Assembly (NCBI GenBank): GCA_963700865.1
Contig: CAVOZC010000018.1
Span: 1,302,001-1,366,000, forward strand
From: CAVOGJ01 sp963700865
Lineage (GTDB): Bacteria > Planctomycetota > Planctomycetia > Pirellulales > Pirellulaceae
DNA length: 64,000 bases
Reading direction: 5' to 3'
Part shown: one piece after another, positions 10,901-19,529 of the stretch
How positions within the stretch are numbered: the stretch's first letter is position 1
Layout of the letters: each line of letters starts with the position of its first letter
The notes under the pieces: generated by a model
Told to the model about the DNA's origin: nothing
The model's input: the letters and a program-made list of their open reading frames with translations, nothing else
The model's database searches: none
Position numbers and translations under genes: made by a program

Positions 10901-11897
10901 TGGTAGTAGTCCGCCAGGACATCGACGGCGTCAGCGTCCTCTCGCACCGAAGCCTCCTGCCAGTCGGGCAGGAATGGCTGGGCCAATTCCAATTCGTTCG
11001 CATGCAGGAACAAGCGAGCCACTTTCAGCCGCTCCGCCGGGGCGGAGCCGCCGAGCGATTTCACACCTTGCTGCAACGCGGGCACGAGCGAGTCGAGCAG
11101 ATGGCCGCTGCGCACAGACAGTCGCAGGAGCGTCCCCAGCTTTTGCAAGCGTTGCTCGTTGATCTCACAGGGGGCCGCTCGCATGACACCGAGTAGGTCA
11201 TCCGGAGTCAGGAGATTGTTTCCGCCCTCCTGTCCGCGGCCGCCCATCGGCATGCCACTCGTGAATGTCAAGCCCCGGGGGCCGACTGCCGTCGGTTGGT
11301 CAGCAACAGGGCCCGAGGACGGCTTGAGGAGCCCACGGAGCAAATGATCGTAGACGTTCTCAGCATCGGCGGGGGGCAGCTTCCGTAGGTAATCGCCGAC
11401 AAAGCCCCATTCTCCCAACGTGACCCACGTCGCAAATTGTCGGACCTCTTTCTGCAGGGCTGAGCGTCCGCGCCGCCTTTTTCTCGGCCTCTTCCGTCGT
11501 CGCGGGCGACGCTGCCGAGGCGCCGGTCGTCAATGCTCGGTTGCGCACCGACCGCTTGGCGTTCGGGACTTTCGTCGAGCGGCTCGTCAGGCAGGACGGT
11601 GCGCGACCAAGCCGACAAAATCGCTTCGCTGCGACGGTCAAATCCTAGTTTCAAGAGGGCCGCCAGCCTCGGATTCTGCTCTTCGCTGGGCGACGTTTCA
11701 CCGCCGCCCGGTGGTGCGGCAGGTGTGGGTTGCTTTGCCGCCGCGGAGCCACCCTGCCGCAGGCTCACGGCACCGCGGACAACTAGCGACAGTGTGGTGG
11801 ATTGCTGGCCGGGCGCCCACGTCGAGCCCGCCGCGACGCAGATCAAGATGCCGAGTAATCTCAGGGGACTGACCCGCACAGAGGCAAGGATCGCCAT
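7904..11897 (-). CDS. Very large membrane-anchored protein of MoxR cluster 1 (five frameshifts)
   Basis: Joining segments in different frames gives one protein of about 1,330 residues, read from ATG 11897 to TGA 7904. It begins with a signal peptide (LLGILICVAAGSTWAPGQ), followed by a Pro/Ala-rich linker. A long, mostly alpha-helical region with TPR-like spacing runs to about 9600. A mixed region follows, then one transmembrane segment (GVLGLLALGAAAVVFAF) near 8330, and a cytosolic tail of about 115 residues. Frame changes lie near 11550, 11460, 9603, 9550 and 9233 (a CTCTC run). The SD sequence AAGGAG, 5 bp before the ATG, overlaps the TAA that closes the in-frame tail of the TPR gene. Position at the end of a moxR-DUF58-VWA-TPR operon suggests it is the large periplasmic partner, where BatD stands elsewhere, but I see no BatD sequence signature. 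Confidence 0.6.
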
Positions 11898-12008
11898 GAT
11901 TTCTCCTTAGGAACCATCCATCGGTGGAAGTTGCATGCCGGCACCATTTCCTGATTGTTTGCCCTTCGCCCTTGAGCGGCCGCGACCGCGACCGGATCCG
12001 CAGCCCTC

Positions 12009-12601
12009 TCACTGGCTGGGAAGTGGTAACCCTTGCAATTCCGCCAGATCGAGTCGGGAGAGACGGATGGCCGCTTCCAGATCCTCATCGCTAATCTTGG
12101 CGAGGCGGAGGTCACCGTTCTGACGTGCCTCTTCCCCCAACACGCGAAAATGTTGTCGAGCCGACTCGATTTCAGGCTCCCAGACTTCCTTCGCGAGGCC
12201 TTCCAACCGCATCAACCATGTCATGTAGTATTGCGAGTTGGCCAGCGCGGCGCGGGTGTGAGCGATCAGCTCGTAATGATGAGGCTCTTCCGTCACCACT
12301 TCCTGCAGCAAGGCCTCCAACTCCTGCGTGCTTCGGGAAGCTGAGCCGCCATCATCTGTGCCTTCGCCTTTTCCAACCTGAGCTGACGGGTCTCATGACT
12401 GCGTTCCGCCGGCAGCGCGGCCAACGCCTCGTCATAATGGGCCACTGCCCGCACCCAGTCTTCCTCATCGACTGCACCTCGCGCCTGACGAACACAATCG
12501 CCGGCAACATCGATCGCTCGCTGTTCGATGCCAGGTCCTAGATGATAAATCAGACCCGCGAGTCCTAGGAACAGCCAGGCAACCACAAGCAGTCCTCGCA
12601 T
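12009..12601 (-). CDS. BatC-like TPR protein (one frameshift, possible tail beyond TGA)
   Basis: The product starts at ATG 12601 after a good GGAGAA site, with a hydrophobic N-terminal anchor (LLVVAWLFLGLAGLIYHL). A TPR-like pair of helices follows (DWVRAVAHYDEALAALP). The frame shifts near 12330, after which EALLQEVVTEEPHHYEL continues to a TGA at 12009-12011. The same frame stays open for 33 more codons (Gly/Arg-rich, then MQLPPMDGS) to a TAA at 11907-11909 that overlaps the next gene's SD. The real stop may therefore be 11907, with the TGA a base error. By position and make-up it corresponds to the TPR member (BatC) of aerotolerance-type operons. Confidence 0.6.
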
Positions 12602-12623
12602 GATCGTTTCTCCTTGATGGGGG

Positions 12624-13673
12624 TTACTTGCTGACCATGACCACGGACAGGCTCGTGGCGGCTGACACTGGTTGCCCCGGCGGTTTGGTGACGGGTAGCG
12701 GTGCCGGTGGCTTCGTTGCTGGCACACCGGGTTGCCATGCGGTGCCACGCCAATGCAGTAAGGCCGGCAATAGACTGAGCACCAGGGAACCGATCGCAAT
12801 GGAAGCCAAGGCCCATTCGCGCCTCGTCCAAGTCGCCCAGGCATGCCGTTCGTCTGCGAAGCGCACGAAGTTGATGATACTCGAAGGTAGATGTTTGACG
12901 TTGGCGTTGTGGTACACGCCGCCCAGACGATTGGCAATCTGACGCAGGTGAACGGTGTCTTGCCGGGACTGTTGCCCGTCCAGGAATTTGCCGGCGTGGG
13001 GATCGCCAACGCCCACGACCAGGACTTGGGCAATCGCGGGGGGCATCCGCGGCATGCCGCTGGGTGGAACGGTCATTCCGTCGGTGACTACGACGAGCGT
13101 TGCGGACTTGGGACGCCACGCCTTGGCGAAGCGGGTCGCCGCCGTCAAGCCGGCGAACAGATCCGTCTTGCCGGCCTTGAATCCCTGGTAAGTGGGTAGT
13201 TCCTCCAGAATATGACGCAGGATTTCTCGATCGGTGGATTCTTTAAGCAGCGGTTTCGCGTCGGTATAAAACGCGATCAGACTGACGCGATACTCACGCA
13301 TCGGCAGTCGGTTGAAAAGCGAACCGAGGACGTCGGACGCGCGTTTTCTGCGAGCTTGCTTCCGATCTGGTCCGGCATCTTCGAGAAACATGCTGGGCGA
13401 AACATCCAAAACCAGCAGCAGCTGTTTGATTTCGCTTTCATCGGGCACCTCACCCGAATGCAATTTTGGATTGATTTCCCAAAGAGTCATCAGACCCCAA
13501 GCAAGCGTTGCCATGGCAATGGTCTGCAGCCAAGGTGCCGCATGAGCCCACTTCCGCGGGTTCGCCGTGGGACCGAACGCCAACCAGCCTAACCGTCGAC
13601 AGCGGCGCGCGTGCAGCGCTTCGGCCGTGGCGGCCAGTACCAGTACGACGATGGCAACGGTTTCTGCTACCAA
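12624..13673 (-). CDS. Membrane VWA protein, BatB-like
   Basis: A roughly 350-residue integral-membrane protein with two N-terminal hydrophobic segments. A von Willebrand A domain follows, with the metal-ion site DVSPSM, a Thr-containing GKTDLFAGL and VVTDGM. A C-terminal membrane segment (ASIAIGSLVLSLLPALL) and a Pro-rich tail end it. The proposed start is TTG 13673: GAGG lies 8 bp upstream and the codon overlaps the upstream gene's stop. An ATG at 13739 in the same frame would overlap that gene by 73 bp. It is the second VWA gene of the cluster. VWA proteins of this type are thought to form membrane complexes remodelled by the MoxR ATPase. Confidence 0.8.
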   Translation of the reverse strand: MVAETVAIVVLVLAATAEALHARRCRRLGWLAFGPTANPRKWAHAAPWLQTIAMATLAWGLMTLWEINPKLHSGEVPDESEIKQLLLVLDVSPSMFLEDAGPDRKQARRKRASDVLGSLFNRLPMREYRVSLIAFYTDAKPLLKESTDREILRHILEELPTYQGFKAGKTDLFAGLTAATRFAKAWRPKSATLVVVTDGMTVPPSGMPRMPPAIAQVLVVGVGDPHAGKFLDGQQSRQDTVHLRQIANRLGGVYHNANVKHLPSSIINFVRFADERHAWATWTRREWALASIAIGSLVLSLLPALLHWRGTAWQPGVPATKPPAPLPVTKPPGQPVSAATSLSVVMVSK

Positions 13674-14584
13674 GGCGTGTACCTCAATCCGAAAGAGGCG
13701 AGCAGAGTGGTGCCGAGCAACGACAAGCCGACAGCACAAAATGGTCGAAACAAGTCCAGGACGTCGGCATACGTGCGTTCCATCCTGGTGGGCTGCATCT
13801 GGTCAATGCGTTGGAAGATTTGTCGCAAGCCGGCCTCATCCCCCGCGGCAAAGGTGGCGCCTCCGGTGATGGTAGCTGTCGCCGCGGTTGTGGGCGGGGT
13901 CTCGCCCCCACCAATGTGGATGTAATACAGGACAATGTCGTTATCACGCAATTCTCGACCAATGGTCTCCTCTTCTCCATCGGTCAGGTCGAAACTGACT
14001 CCGTCCGAAACAAGGATGATCGTGCGATCACCGTCGTCGTGCCGCAGCAACTGGTCCTGGCATTCGCGGAGGCCAACACCCAGCATCGTGCCGCCACCCA
14101 GGGAAAATAACATGTTCTCGGGACGCACGAAGGGGGCGGCACACTGAAAGGCCGAAGCGTCTTTGGTCAGCGGAATCCACGGGACCGAGATGCTACTGCA
14201 AAGCGTCAAGCCAAAGGCGTCGCCCGGTCGTTCCTCGACGAAGCGATTGATGGCATCAATGGCCGCATCATAACGAGAACCATCTCCAAAGGGCGCAATC
14301 ATGCTGCCCGAGACGTCGAGACAAAACTCGATGTTCGTCAGGACGCGCCGGTCACGCGGTACACGCAGCTCCTGTGGGCCTGCCAGCAGCAGGATTGCCA
14401 CGGCCAGCAACAGGGGCGGCAAGGACTGCATCAGATCGATCAGAAAGCGCCAGCAGTGACCTCTGGACTGTTGTCCGCCGTCGAAGGGAAAGACGACTCG
14501 CCGACCGACCCGCTTCCAGACGCCAATCAACACCGCTAAGGGCAGAAATAGCAGCAACAAAATTGGCCAGTGAGAAAAAGTCAT
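13667..14584 (-). CDS. Membrane VWA protein, BatA-like
   Basis: A 305-residue protein with an N-terminal membrane pair (WPILLLLFLPLAVLIGVW and QSLPPLLLAVAILLLAG). Its VWA domain has an intact MIDAS: DVSGSM, the Thr in GGGTMLGVGL, and ILVSDGVSF. A C-terminal membrane segment lies at about 285-302. The ATG at 14584 overlaps the upstream stop by one base (TGATG), which indicates tight coupling. Together with the BatB-like protein downstream it is the expected VWA pair of MoxR-associated operons acting at the cell envelope. Confidence 0.85.
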   Translation of the reverse strand: MTFSHWPILLLLFLPLAVLIGVWKRVGRRVVFPFDGGQQSRGHCWRFLIDLMQSLPPLLLAVAILLLAGPQELRVPRDRRVLTNIEFCLDVSGSMIAPFGDGSRYDAAIDAINRFVEERPGDAFGLTLCSSISVPWIPLTKDASAFQCAAPFVRPENMLFSLGGGTMLGVGLRECQDQLLRHDDGDRTIILVSDGVSFDLTDGEEETIGRELRDNDIVLYYIHIGGGETPPTTAATATITGGATFAAGDEAGLRQIFQRIDQMQPTRMERTYADVLDLFRPFCAVGLSLLGTTLLASFGLRYTPW

Positions 14585-15456
14585 CACTCGTTCTCTCGCG
14601 TTACGATCGGTGCTGGCGACGGGCCGTGCTGCTCGATGGAAGCATCGAAAGGCACATCGTAGGTCCGTAGAAGTTCGGCCAAGCTGCCGTCCCGCGACGA
14701 CGCGGGGCGATGTATCCATTGTTCCAACGGTTTTAGCAGTGGTCCGGCGGAAGGGTGCTTGCAGCCGCCTCAAGTGACTGTCCATACGAAAGATGGGACA
14801 GATTCCAACCGGCGGCGCCACCACTCGATAATCATCCGTTCCAGTTCGGCATATTCCCTCGCGGACAGTGCCCCGTTCCGAGCCGCCTCGAGCCGCGGAC
14901 GCAGCAGCTCGGCCAACGTGGGGGCCCGGGCCGCGTCCGCAGGATGCTCCGGCGGAGTCCGCTTAAGCAGCAGGATCGCCGCCAATCCCAGGAACCACAA
15001 TGCGGCGGCGGCGACGGCCAGGATTCGATAGCCGCCCAGCCGCAGCGTCCGATCGCTACGCAAGGGGTGGGGGCGAATTTGGCCCTCCGGCAATATCGAT
15101 CGCACTTCGACCGGGATTGGAGGCAGCCGTGTCTCGTCGACCGAGTCGCTCGACTCGAGGTAGTCGCCGAGATCAAAGGAGCCGGCGGTCAACCCATAAT
15201 ATTGCAGGTCATAGCGGTGGTCCGTACCATGCGGCGAGGTAGTCACGACGCGCAATATGAGCGGCGTTCTCTCATCGGTAACCGACCTGGCCCGCCATGG
15301 GCCCCCCGGCAGCACCAGACCCTTGACGAATCCATACTGACCGACCGCGGTCTGCGGATCGCCCACGTCCTCAGGCAAGGCGCTTTTCGCCTGGGCCGCC
15401 ACGGGGGCGAGCCCGGATGAAACGAAGACGATCGCGATCAGGTGCCAAGGACGCAT
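14584..15456 (-). CDS. Membrane-anchored protein of MoxR cluster 1, DUF4381-like (two frameshifts)
   Basis: Starts at ATG 15456, immediately after the DUF58 stop. There is a signal peptide (IAIVFVSSGLAPVAAQA), a periplasmic beta-rich domain of about 120 residues, one transmembrane segment (ILAVAAAALWFLGLAAILLL) and a cytosolic helical domain. The frame is lost near 14805 and regained near 14725; beyond that LLKPLEQWIHRPASSRDG continues in the original frame to TGA 14584-14586. The fused product is about 290 residues. Size, topology and place between DUF58 and VWA genes resemble DUF4381 members of such operons, but the assignment is tentative. Confidence 0.55.
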
Positions 15457-16324
15457 CTATTTGGCTCCTCGTCCCATGCGTCCGCGACTTTCAAAAAAAT
15501 GTCGCAAGCGATGAGCGAACGGTTGGTCGGTCCGAATCACCAAATGGTCGACACGCCCCCGTTTTAACTCGCGATGACATGCGCCCTGATCGATTCCCAA
15601 ATGCTGGCCGCGGGAGACAAACTGGCTACCGGATTCGGCTTCCCGACCACGGATGAATCCGACGCCCCGCAGCTCGATTTCTGCCGGATCTCTCAGTTGG
15701 ATGGCGACGCAATCGTGCCGCTGTCCGAGCTCCTTGAGGGCGGGAATCGCGGCAGGATCGTTCAGATCCGAGAGTACAATCACCAGTGATCGCTGAGTGA
15801 GCAGTGGCCCTAGTTCGACTAGGCGGCGTGCGAGCAGAGTGCGTTCATCCAGTCGATATCGACGTAGCTCATGTAACCACCGCAGCACTTGGTCACGTGA
15901 AAGACTAGGCGCGTACCGAACACGCCGGCTGCCCACGCCCACGACAGCAACCGGATTGAAGCGTTCCAAAGCCGCCAACGCCAAGCCGCCGGCCAGTAGC
16001 ACGGCGCTCGGCGTATTTGCTGGTGGCGACGGAAGTGACCACCATCGACGCCGAGGTATCCACGAGGAGGAAAACTGGCATTTGTTTGGGTGATTCGTAC
16101 TCCTTGACATAGACGTGTTGCGCCCGAGCCGTCACCCGCCAGTCGATCGACTTGACCGGATCTCCCGACTGATACACACGCGACTGGGCATACTCGACGC
16201 CCGCTCCCACGAACGGAGACCGATCGACCCCATAGCTCAAGGTGTCAGCCAGACGCTTGATCGCGATCAGGAACTTTCGCGCATCTAACGCCGCGAGCGG
16301 ATCGAGCGTGAGTTCGGCTGACAT
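15457..16324 (-). CDS. DUF58 domain protein (one frameshift)
   Basis: DUF58 proteins are VWA-like partners of MoxR ATPases. The start is ATG 16324, two bases after the moxR stop. The N-terminal part has the family core SRVYQSGDPVKSIDWRVTAR and then LLVDTSASM, a MIDAS-like motif. Near 16010 the frame changes, and LLAGGLALAALERFNPVAVVG continues to TAG 15457, with SLVIVLSDL as the third MIDAS strand. Reconstructed length is about 289 residues. No N-terminal membrane segments are present, so it is likely cytosolic. Confidence 0.85.
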
Positions 16325-16326
16325 GA

Positions 16327-17349
16327 CTAGGTGATGGCGGGCGTGACGCCCATTTGATCGAGTATTTCGTGCAACACATCCGGGCCCGTCTGGCCGTCGG
16401 CGAGTGCTTCGTAAGTGAGGCGAATCCTGTGTAAAATGACGTCTTCGGCCAGAGCGTAGAGGTCTTCTGGGATCACAAAATCGCGGCCGTGAATCATGGC
16501 GCGTGCGCGGGAAGCCTTGACCAAGGCGATCCCGTGCGTGGGCTGCCGCCGATTTCCAGACGGGGATGTTGCCTTGTGCGGCCGACAAGTTCCACGACAT
16601 GATCCATAAAAACTTCACTGACGTGGACCTCACTCGCCGCCTGCATCGCGTCCACCAGGTCAGCGGAATTTCCCACAGGTTCCGCATCGAGCACGTCGAA
16701 TTCGGTACGAGCCACGGCGCCCCGATCTTCGCGCCGGATTCCCAGTGCGGCATTTCGTCGCAGGATCTCTCGCTCCTCATCCGGTAACGGATACTCCAGG
16801 CGATGGCAGAGCATGAAGCGGTCGAGCTGTGCTTCAGGCAGTTCGAATGTGCCGCTCTGCTCAATCGGATTTTGCGTGGCAATTACCAGAAACGGTGCCG
16901 GAAGCGGAAATGTGGCGTTGCCGATCGTCACCTTCCGCTCCTGCATGGCTTCTAGAAGTGCACCCTGTACTTTAGGGGCAGCGCGATTGATCTCATCGGT
17001 GAGTAAGAGATTCGTAAAGATGGGCCCGCGGTGAATGCGGAACTCCTGTGTGCGTTGGTCGAGAATCTCCGAGCCCAGGATATCGGACGGCAACAGATCG
17101 ATCGTGAATTGGATGCGCGAATTCCAGATCGATGGTCTTTGACAGGACGGACACCAGCAATGTCTTAGCAAGTCCGGGAACGCCTTGCAGCAGCAGATGA
17201 CCGCCGGTAAACAGAGCGATCAGGATTCGTTCGACGACCACATCCTGCCCCACGACGACCGTCGCGACCCGACGGCGAATGCGGTCAATAAAATCGGTGA
17301 CGTCGTCCAAGTCGGATACGTGTGGCTGTTCAGTTGCGGAGCGCATCAT
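16327..17349 (-). CDS. MoxR-family AAA+ ATPase, copy 1 (two frameshifts)
   Basis: MoxR ATPases are chaperone-like AAA+ proteins that act on VWA-domain partners. Reading from ATG 17349 gives Walker A GVPGLAKT. After a one-base loss near 17120 the chain continues SRIQFTIDLLPSDILG, then Walker B LLLTDEINRA and the sensor region IATQNPIEQSGTFELPEAQLDRF. A second break near 16535 leads to VKASRARAMIHGRDFVIPEDL and the C-terminus. The reconstructed length of about 340 residues is normal for the family. It is the first gene of a seven-gene minus-strand operon with spacings of only a few bases. Confidence 0.9.
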
Positions 17350-17766
17350 CGATGTGGGCCCTGAGCGGGGAAATGCGATGGCAATTCGTTGACAGAATTA
17401 TGGTGAAGTCGGCCATCAAAGTAAACGATTTTTCGTCCGGCCGGGAAAAACGGGTACCGCGGAGACAAGCCAGACGAAGCTCAGAGAAGGCCGGTCGTTG
17501 AGCCAGGCCGTGACGAGCCCGCATTTCTCACAAGAGCAACCCAGGCCTTCCGCCTGGGCTGGGCAGACGAACGGGGCGATGCCCCTGACTTTTGTGTTGG
17601 TCCTTTCCAGGGATCGATCGAGAAAATGTGAACTCCAACTTGTGTCGTACGATGAGGCGTGGCCGTCCCCGCTGCGTCGCATCTTCCCGCCGTACATCCG
17701 GCGGCTGACGCCGGCCGGTTCGCCCGGCTATATCCATGCGCGGACCGGACACACGCACCGTTGGAT
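17350..17766 (-). other. 417-bp region without a gene, upstream of MoxR cluster 1
   Basis: No conserved reading frame is recognisable. It holds a perfect 7-bp inverted repeat, CCCAGGC at 17540-17546 and GCCTGGG at 17552-17558 with a 5-base loop, and a GC-rich palindromic patch near 17698-17730. It should contain the promoter of the moxR operon and the end of the transcript from 17767-18342. I could not pick out a convincing -35/-10 pair. Confidence 0.5.
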
Positions 17767-18342
17767 TCACCCAGCGGGGAACGCGGTACCACCAGCATCA
17801 CGCGCGTAGTGCCGATCGAATTGATCAAGCTCGCGCAAGTCATACCACGTCAGCTCGTCCATGTCGTGTTGCTGGCCATCGTGAGATCGAAACCGCTCGT
17901 CGCGTCTGTGCTCCACCACTTGAATCTGCCCGCCGTGAAGCGCGAGACCGTACGAATAGCTGTTGATCAGCGGCACGAATGAGTAGCGTGACTGGGAGAG
18001 GTCGATCAGCGCAAAAGGGACGTTAATCCGGGAAGTGACGGGGGCTTGGTAAAATTTTCGGACGGCAAAGAGTTCGTTCCGAAGCCAGATGATGGCATCT
18101 TCGGTGTAGCAACAGGCAAAACTCGCAGGGTGGAGTTCCAGATGAGGCTTGTCCTGAGCGCGAAACGCGGCCACTCGACCAACGTCCCACCCCATTCGCA
18201 GCTCGTAGATCGCGTAGAAGACGACCGCGTGTGAATTGTCGGGCGAGGGGAAAATGACATCGCGCTGATACGAAATCCGCCCGTCATCCGCGTCCGCGCC
18301 ACGCAAGGCTTCCACGTCAATTTCCCAGCCGTCGAGGTTCAT
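17767..18342 (-). CDS. Conserved hypothetical protein
   Basis: A 191-residue soluble protein with many aromatic and acidic residues, for example AVVFYAIYELRMGWDVG and SYSFVPLINSYSYGL-like beta-strand patterns. No signal peptide, membrane segment or catalytic motif is recognised. It starts at ATG 18342, 60 bp downstream of the DinB-like gene. The coding look (intact frame and normal planctomycete codon use) supports a real gene, but I cannot give a function. Confidence 0.55.
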   Translation of the reverse strand: MNLDGWEIDVEALRGADADDGRISYQRDVIFPSPDNSHAVVFYAIYELRMGWDVGRVAAFRAQDKPHLELHPASFACCYTEDAIIWLRNELFAVRKFYQAPVTSRINVPFALIDLSQSRYSFVPLINSYSYGLALHGGQIQVVEHRRDERFRSHDGQQHDMDELTWYDLRELDQFDRHYARDAGGTAFPAG

Positions 18343-18402
18343 TGCGTTGCGAGCTCCTGATATCCAACTCAGGACGTGAATGGGTCAGTATGGCAACGTG
18401 CG

Positions 18403-18969
18403 TCACCTCGATGCTCCAAAGACCCCGCGACTGGCGCTGGTTCCCCACGTATCTCGGTTGTGTTCATCGCTCTTGCCAGGAGCGATTGTCAGCCATTTCC
18501 ACTCGCCAGCATGCACCATCCGAGCCACGATGGCGATCTGCCCCACATGATACGAGAGATGCGTGATCGAACGGGTGACCGCCTGCGGTACCGTATGTGG
18601 CTCGCCGCGAATCAGAACCGTTGTCGTAATGTTCGTATCGTCGAGCTGGTCGAGGGCGCTGGTAAGTGCGTTCCAGCCATCATGGAAATAAGCAACCAAC
18701 GACGCACGATCACCATCCCACGCGGCAAATTCTCGCTCCCGATCCCGGTCGGGCTTCTCGCCATCCGTGGTCAAAAAGTCCGTCCACCGGCTCCGCAGGT
18801 TGCCGCCCAGATGCCGCAAAAGGATAGCGACCGAGTTGATTTCGGGCGCTGGTCTGCGGAACAATTCCTCGTCGCTCAATTGTGCGACCGTCGCGTCAAT
18901 CATCTTCTTATAAGAAGTGACCGATTCGCGGACGGCATGAAGCCAGTTAGATGTCGTGCTTGTATTCAT
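18403..18969 (-). CDS. DinB-superfamily protein, DUF1572 type
   Basis: A 188-residue all-helical protein. The pattern of conserved histidines, HLGGNLRSRWTDFL in the first half and SITHLSYHVGQIAIVARMV in the second, matches the metal-binding four-helix bundle of DUF1572/DinB proteins. Some relatives are thiol-dependent transferases; the activity here is unknown. The GEKPDRDREREF stretch is typical of the DUF1572 branch. Start ATG 18969; the 118-bp repeat array begins about 150 bp upstream. Confidence 0.75.
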   Translation of the reverse strand: MNTSTTSNWLHAVRESVTSYKKMIDATVAQLSDEELFRRPAPEINSVAILLRHLGGNLRSRWTDFLTTDGEKPDRDREREFAAWDGDRASLVAYFHDGWNALTSALDQLDDTNITTTVLIRGEPHTVPQAVTRSITHLSYHVGQIAIVARMVHAGEWKWLTIAPGKSDEHNRDTWGTSASRGVFGASR

Positions 18970-19121
18970 GTGGCCGATTCGCCTCCATGTGCGCGGGTAC
19001 TACCAGCAGTGTGGTCATCGCCAAGGAATAGGTAAAGGGGCCCCTTACTTGATCCGCTCGGTGATCGACCGGCAGGATGCCTGTCCATACGTAGCGGAAG
19101 TCGCTTGACTTGGGAGGGTGA

Positions 19122-19517
19122 GCGCGATGAGGACTGTGGCTGGAAACCCCAGCCACGACGGCGGCGATCCTTCGCCGCTTTCCCCGGCCAGCCGGTTCGA
19201 CGACGCGTCATTCGCGTAGGGCACGACGGACACTGTTTGGCGCGATGAGGACTGTGGCTGGAAGCCCCAGCCACGACGGCGGTGATCCTTCGCCGCTCTC
19301 CCCGGCCAGCCGGTTCGACGACGCGTCATTCGCGTGGGGCACGACGGACACTGTTTGGCGCGATGAGGACTGTGGCTGGAAGCCCCAGCCACGACGGTGG
19401 CGATCCTTCGCCGCTCTCCCCGGCCAGCCGGTTCGACGACGCGTCATTCGCGTAGGCCACGACGGACACTGTTTGGCGCGATGAGGACTGTGGCTGGAAG
19501 CCCCAGCCACGACGGTG
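19122..19517. repeat. 118-bp tandem repeat array, three full copies and a partial fourth
   Basis: Units begin with ATGAGGACTG at 19127, 19245, 19363 and 19481, a constant 118-bp period. The fourth copy stops after about 37 bp. Each copy opens with a hairpin: GTGGCTGG, five bases, CCAGCCAC (19136-19156 in copy 1). Copies differ at only a few positions. The array fills most of the 560-bp gap between the DUF1572 gene and the DUF1501 stop. Apparent reading frames across it are artefacts of the repeat. No spacers exist, so it is not CRISPR. Confidence 0.92.
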
Positions 19518-19529
19518 TTCCCGTCCGGC

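Noticed and set aside
9580..11418. A stand-alone 612-codon gene
   Set aside because: Sequence before its first ATG and after its stop continues in other frames as one protein with a signal peptide upstream and a membrane anchor downstream.
12009..12011. Selenocysteine at the in-frame TGA of the BatC-like gene
   Set aside because: There is no SECIS-like stem just downstream and no family precedent; a base error or true stop is likelier.
19045..19510. Several overlapping frames (MAGASSHSPHRAK-type products) in the 118-bp array
   Set aside because: They are translations of the noncoding repeat, restarting in each copy.
19122..19517. Possible CRISPR array
   Set aside because: Units are 118 bp long with no short repeat plus unique spacers, and no cas genes are near. 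The 123-bp array was rejected for the same reason.
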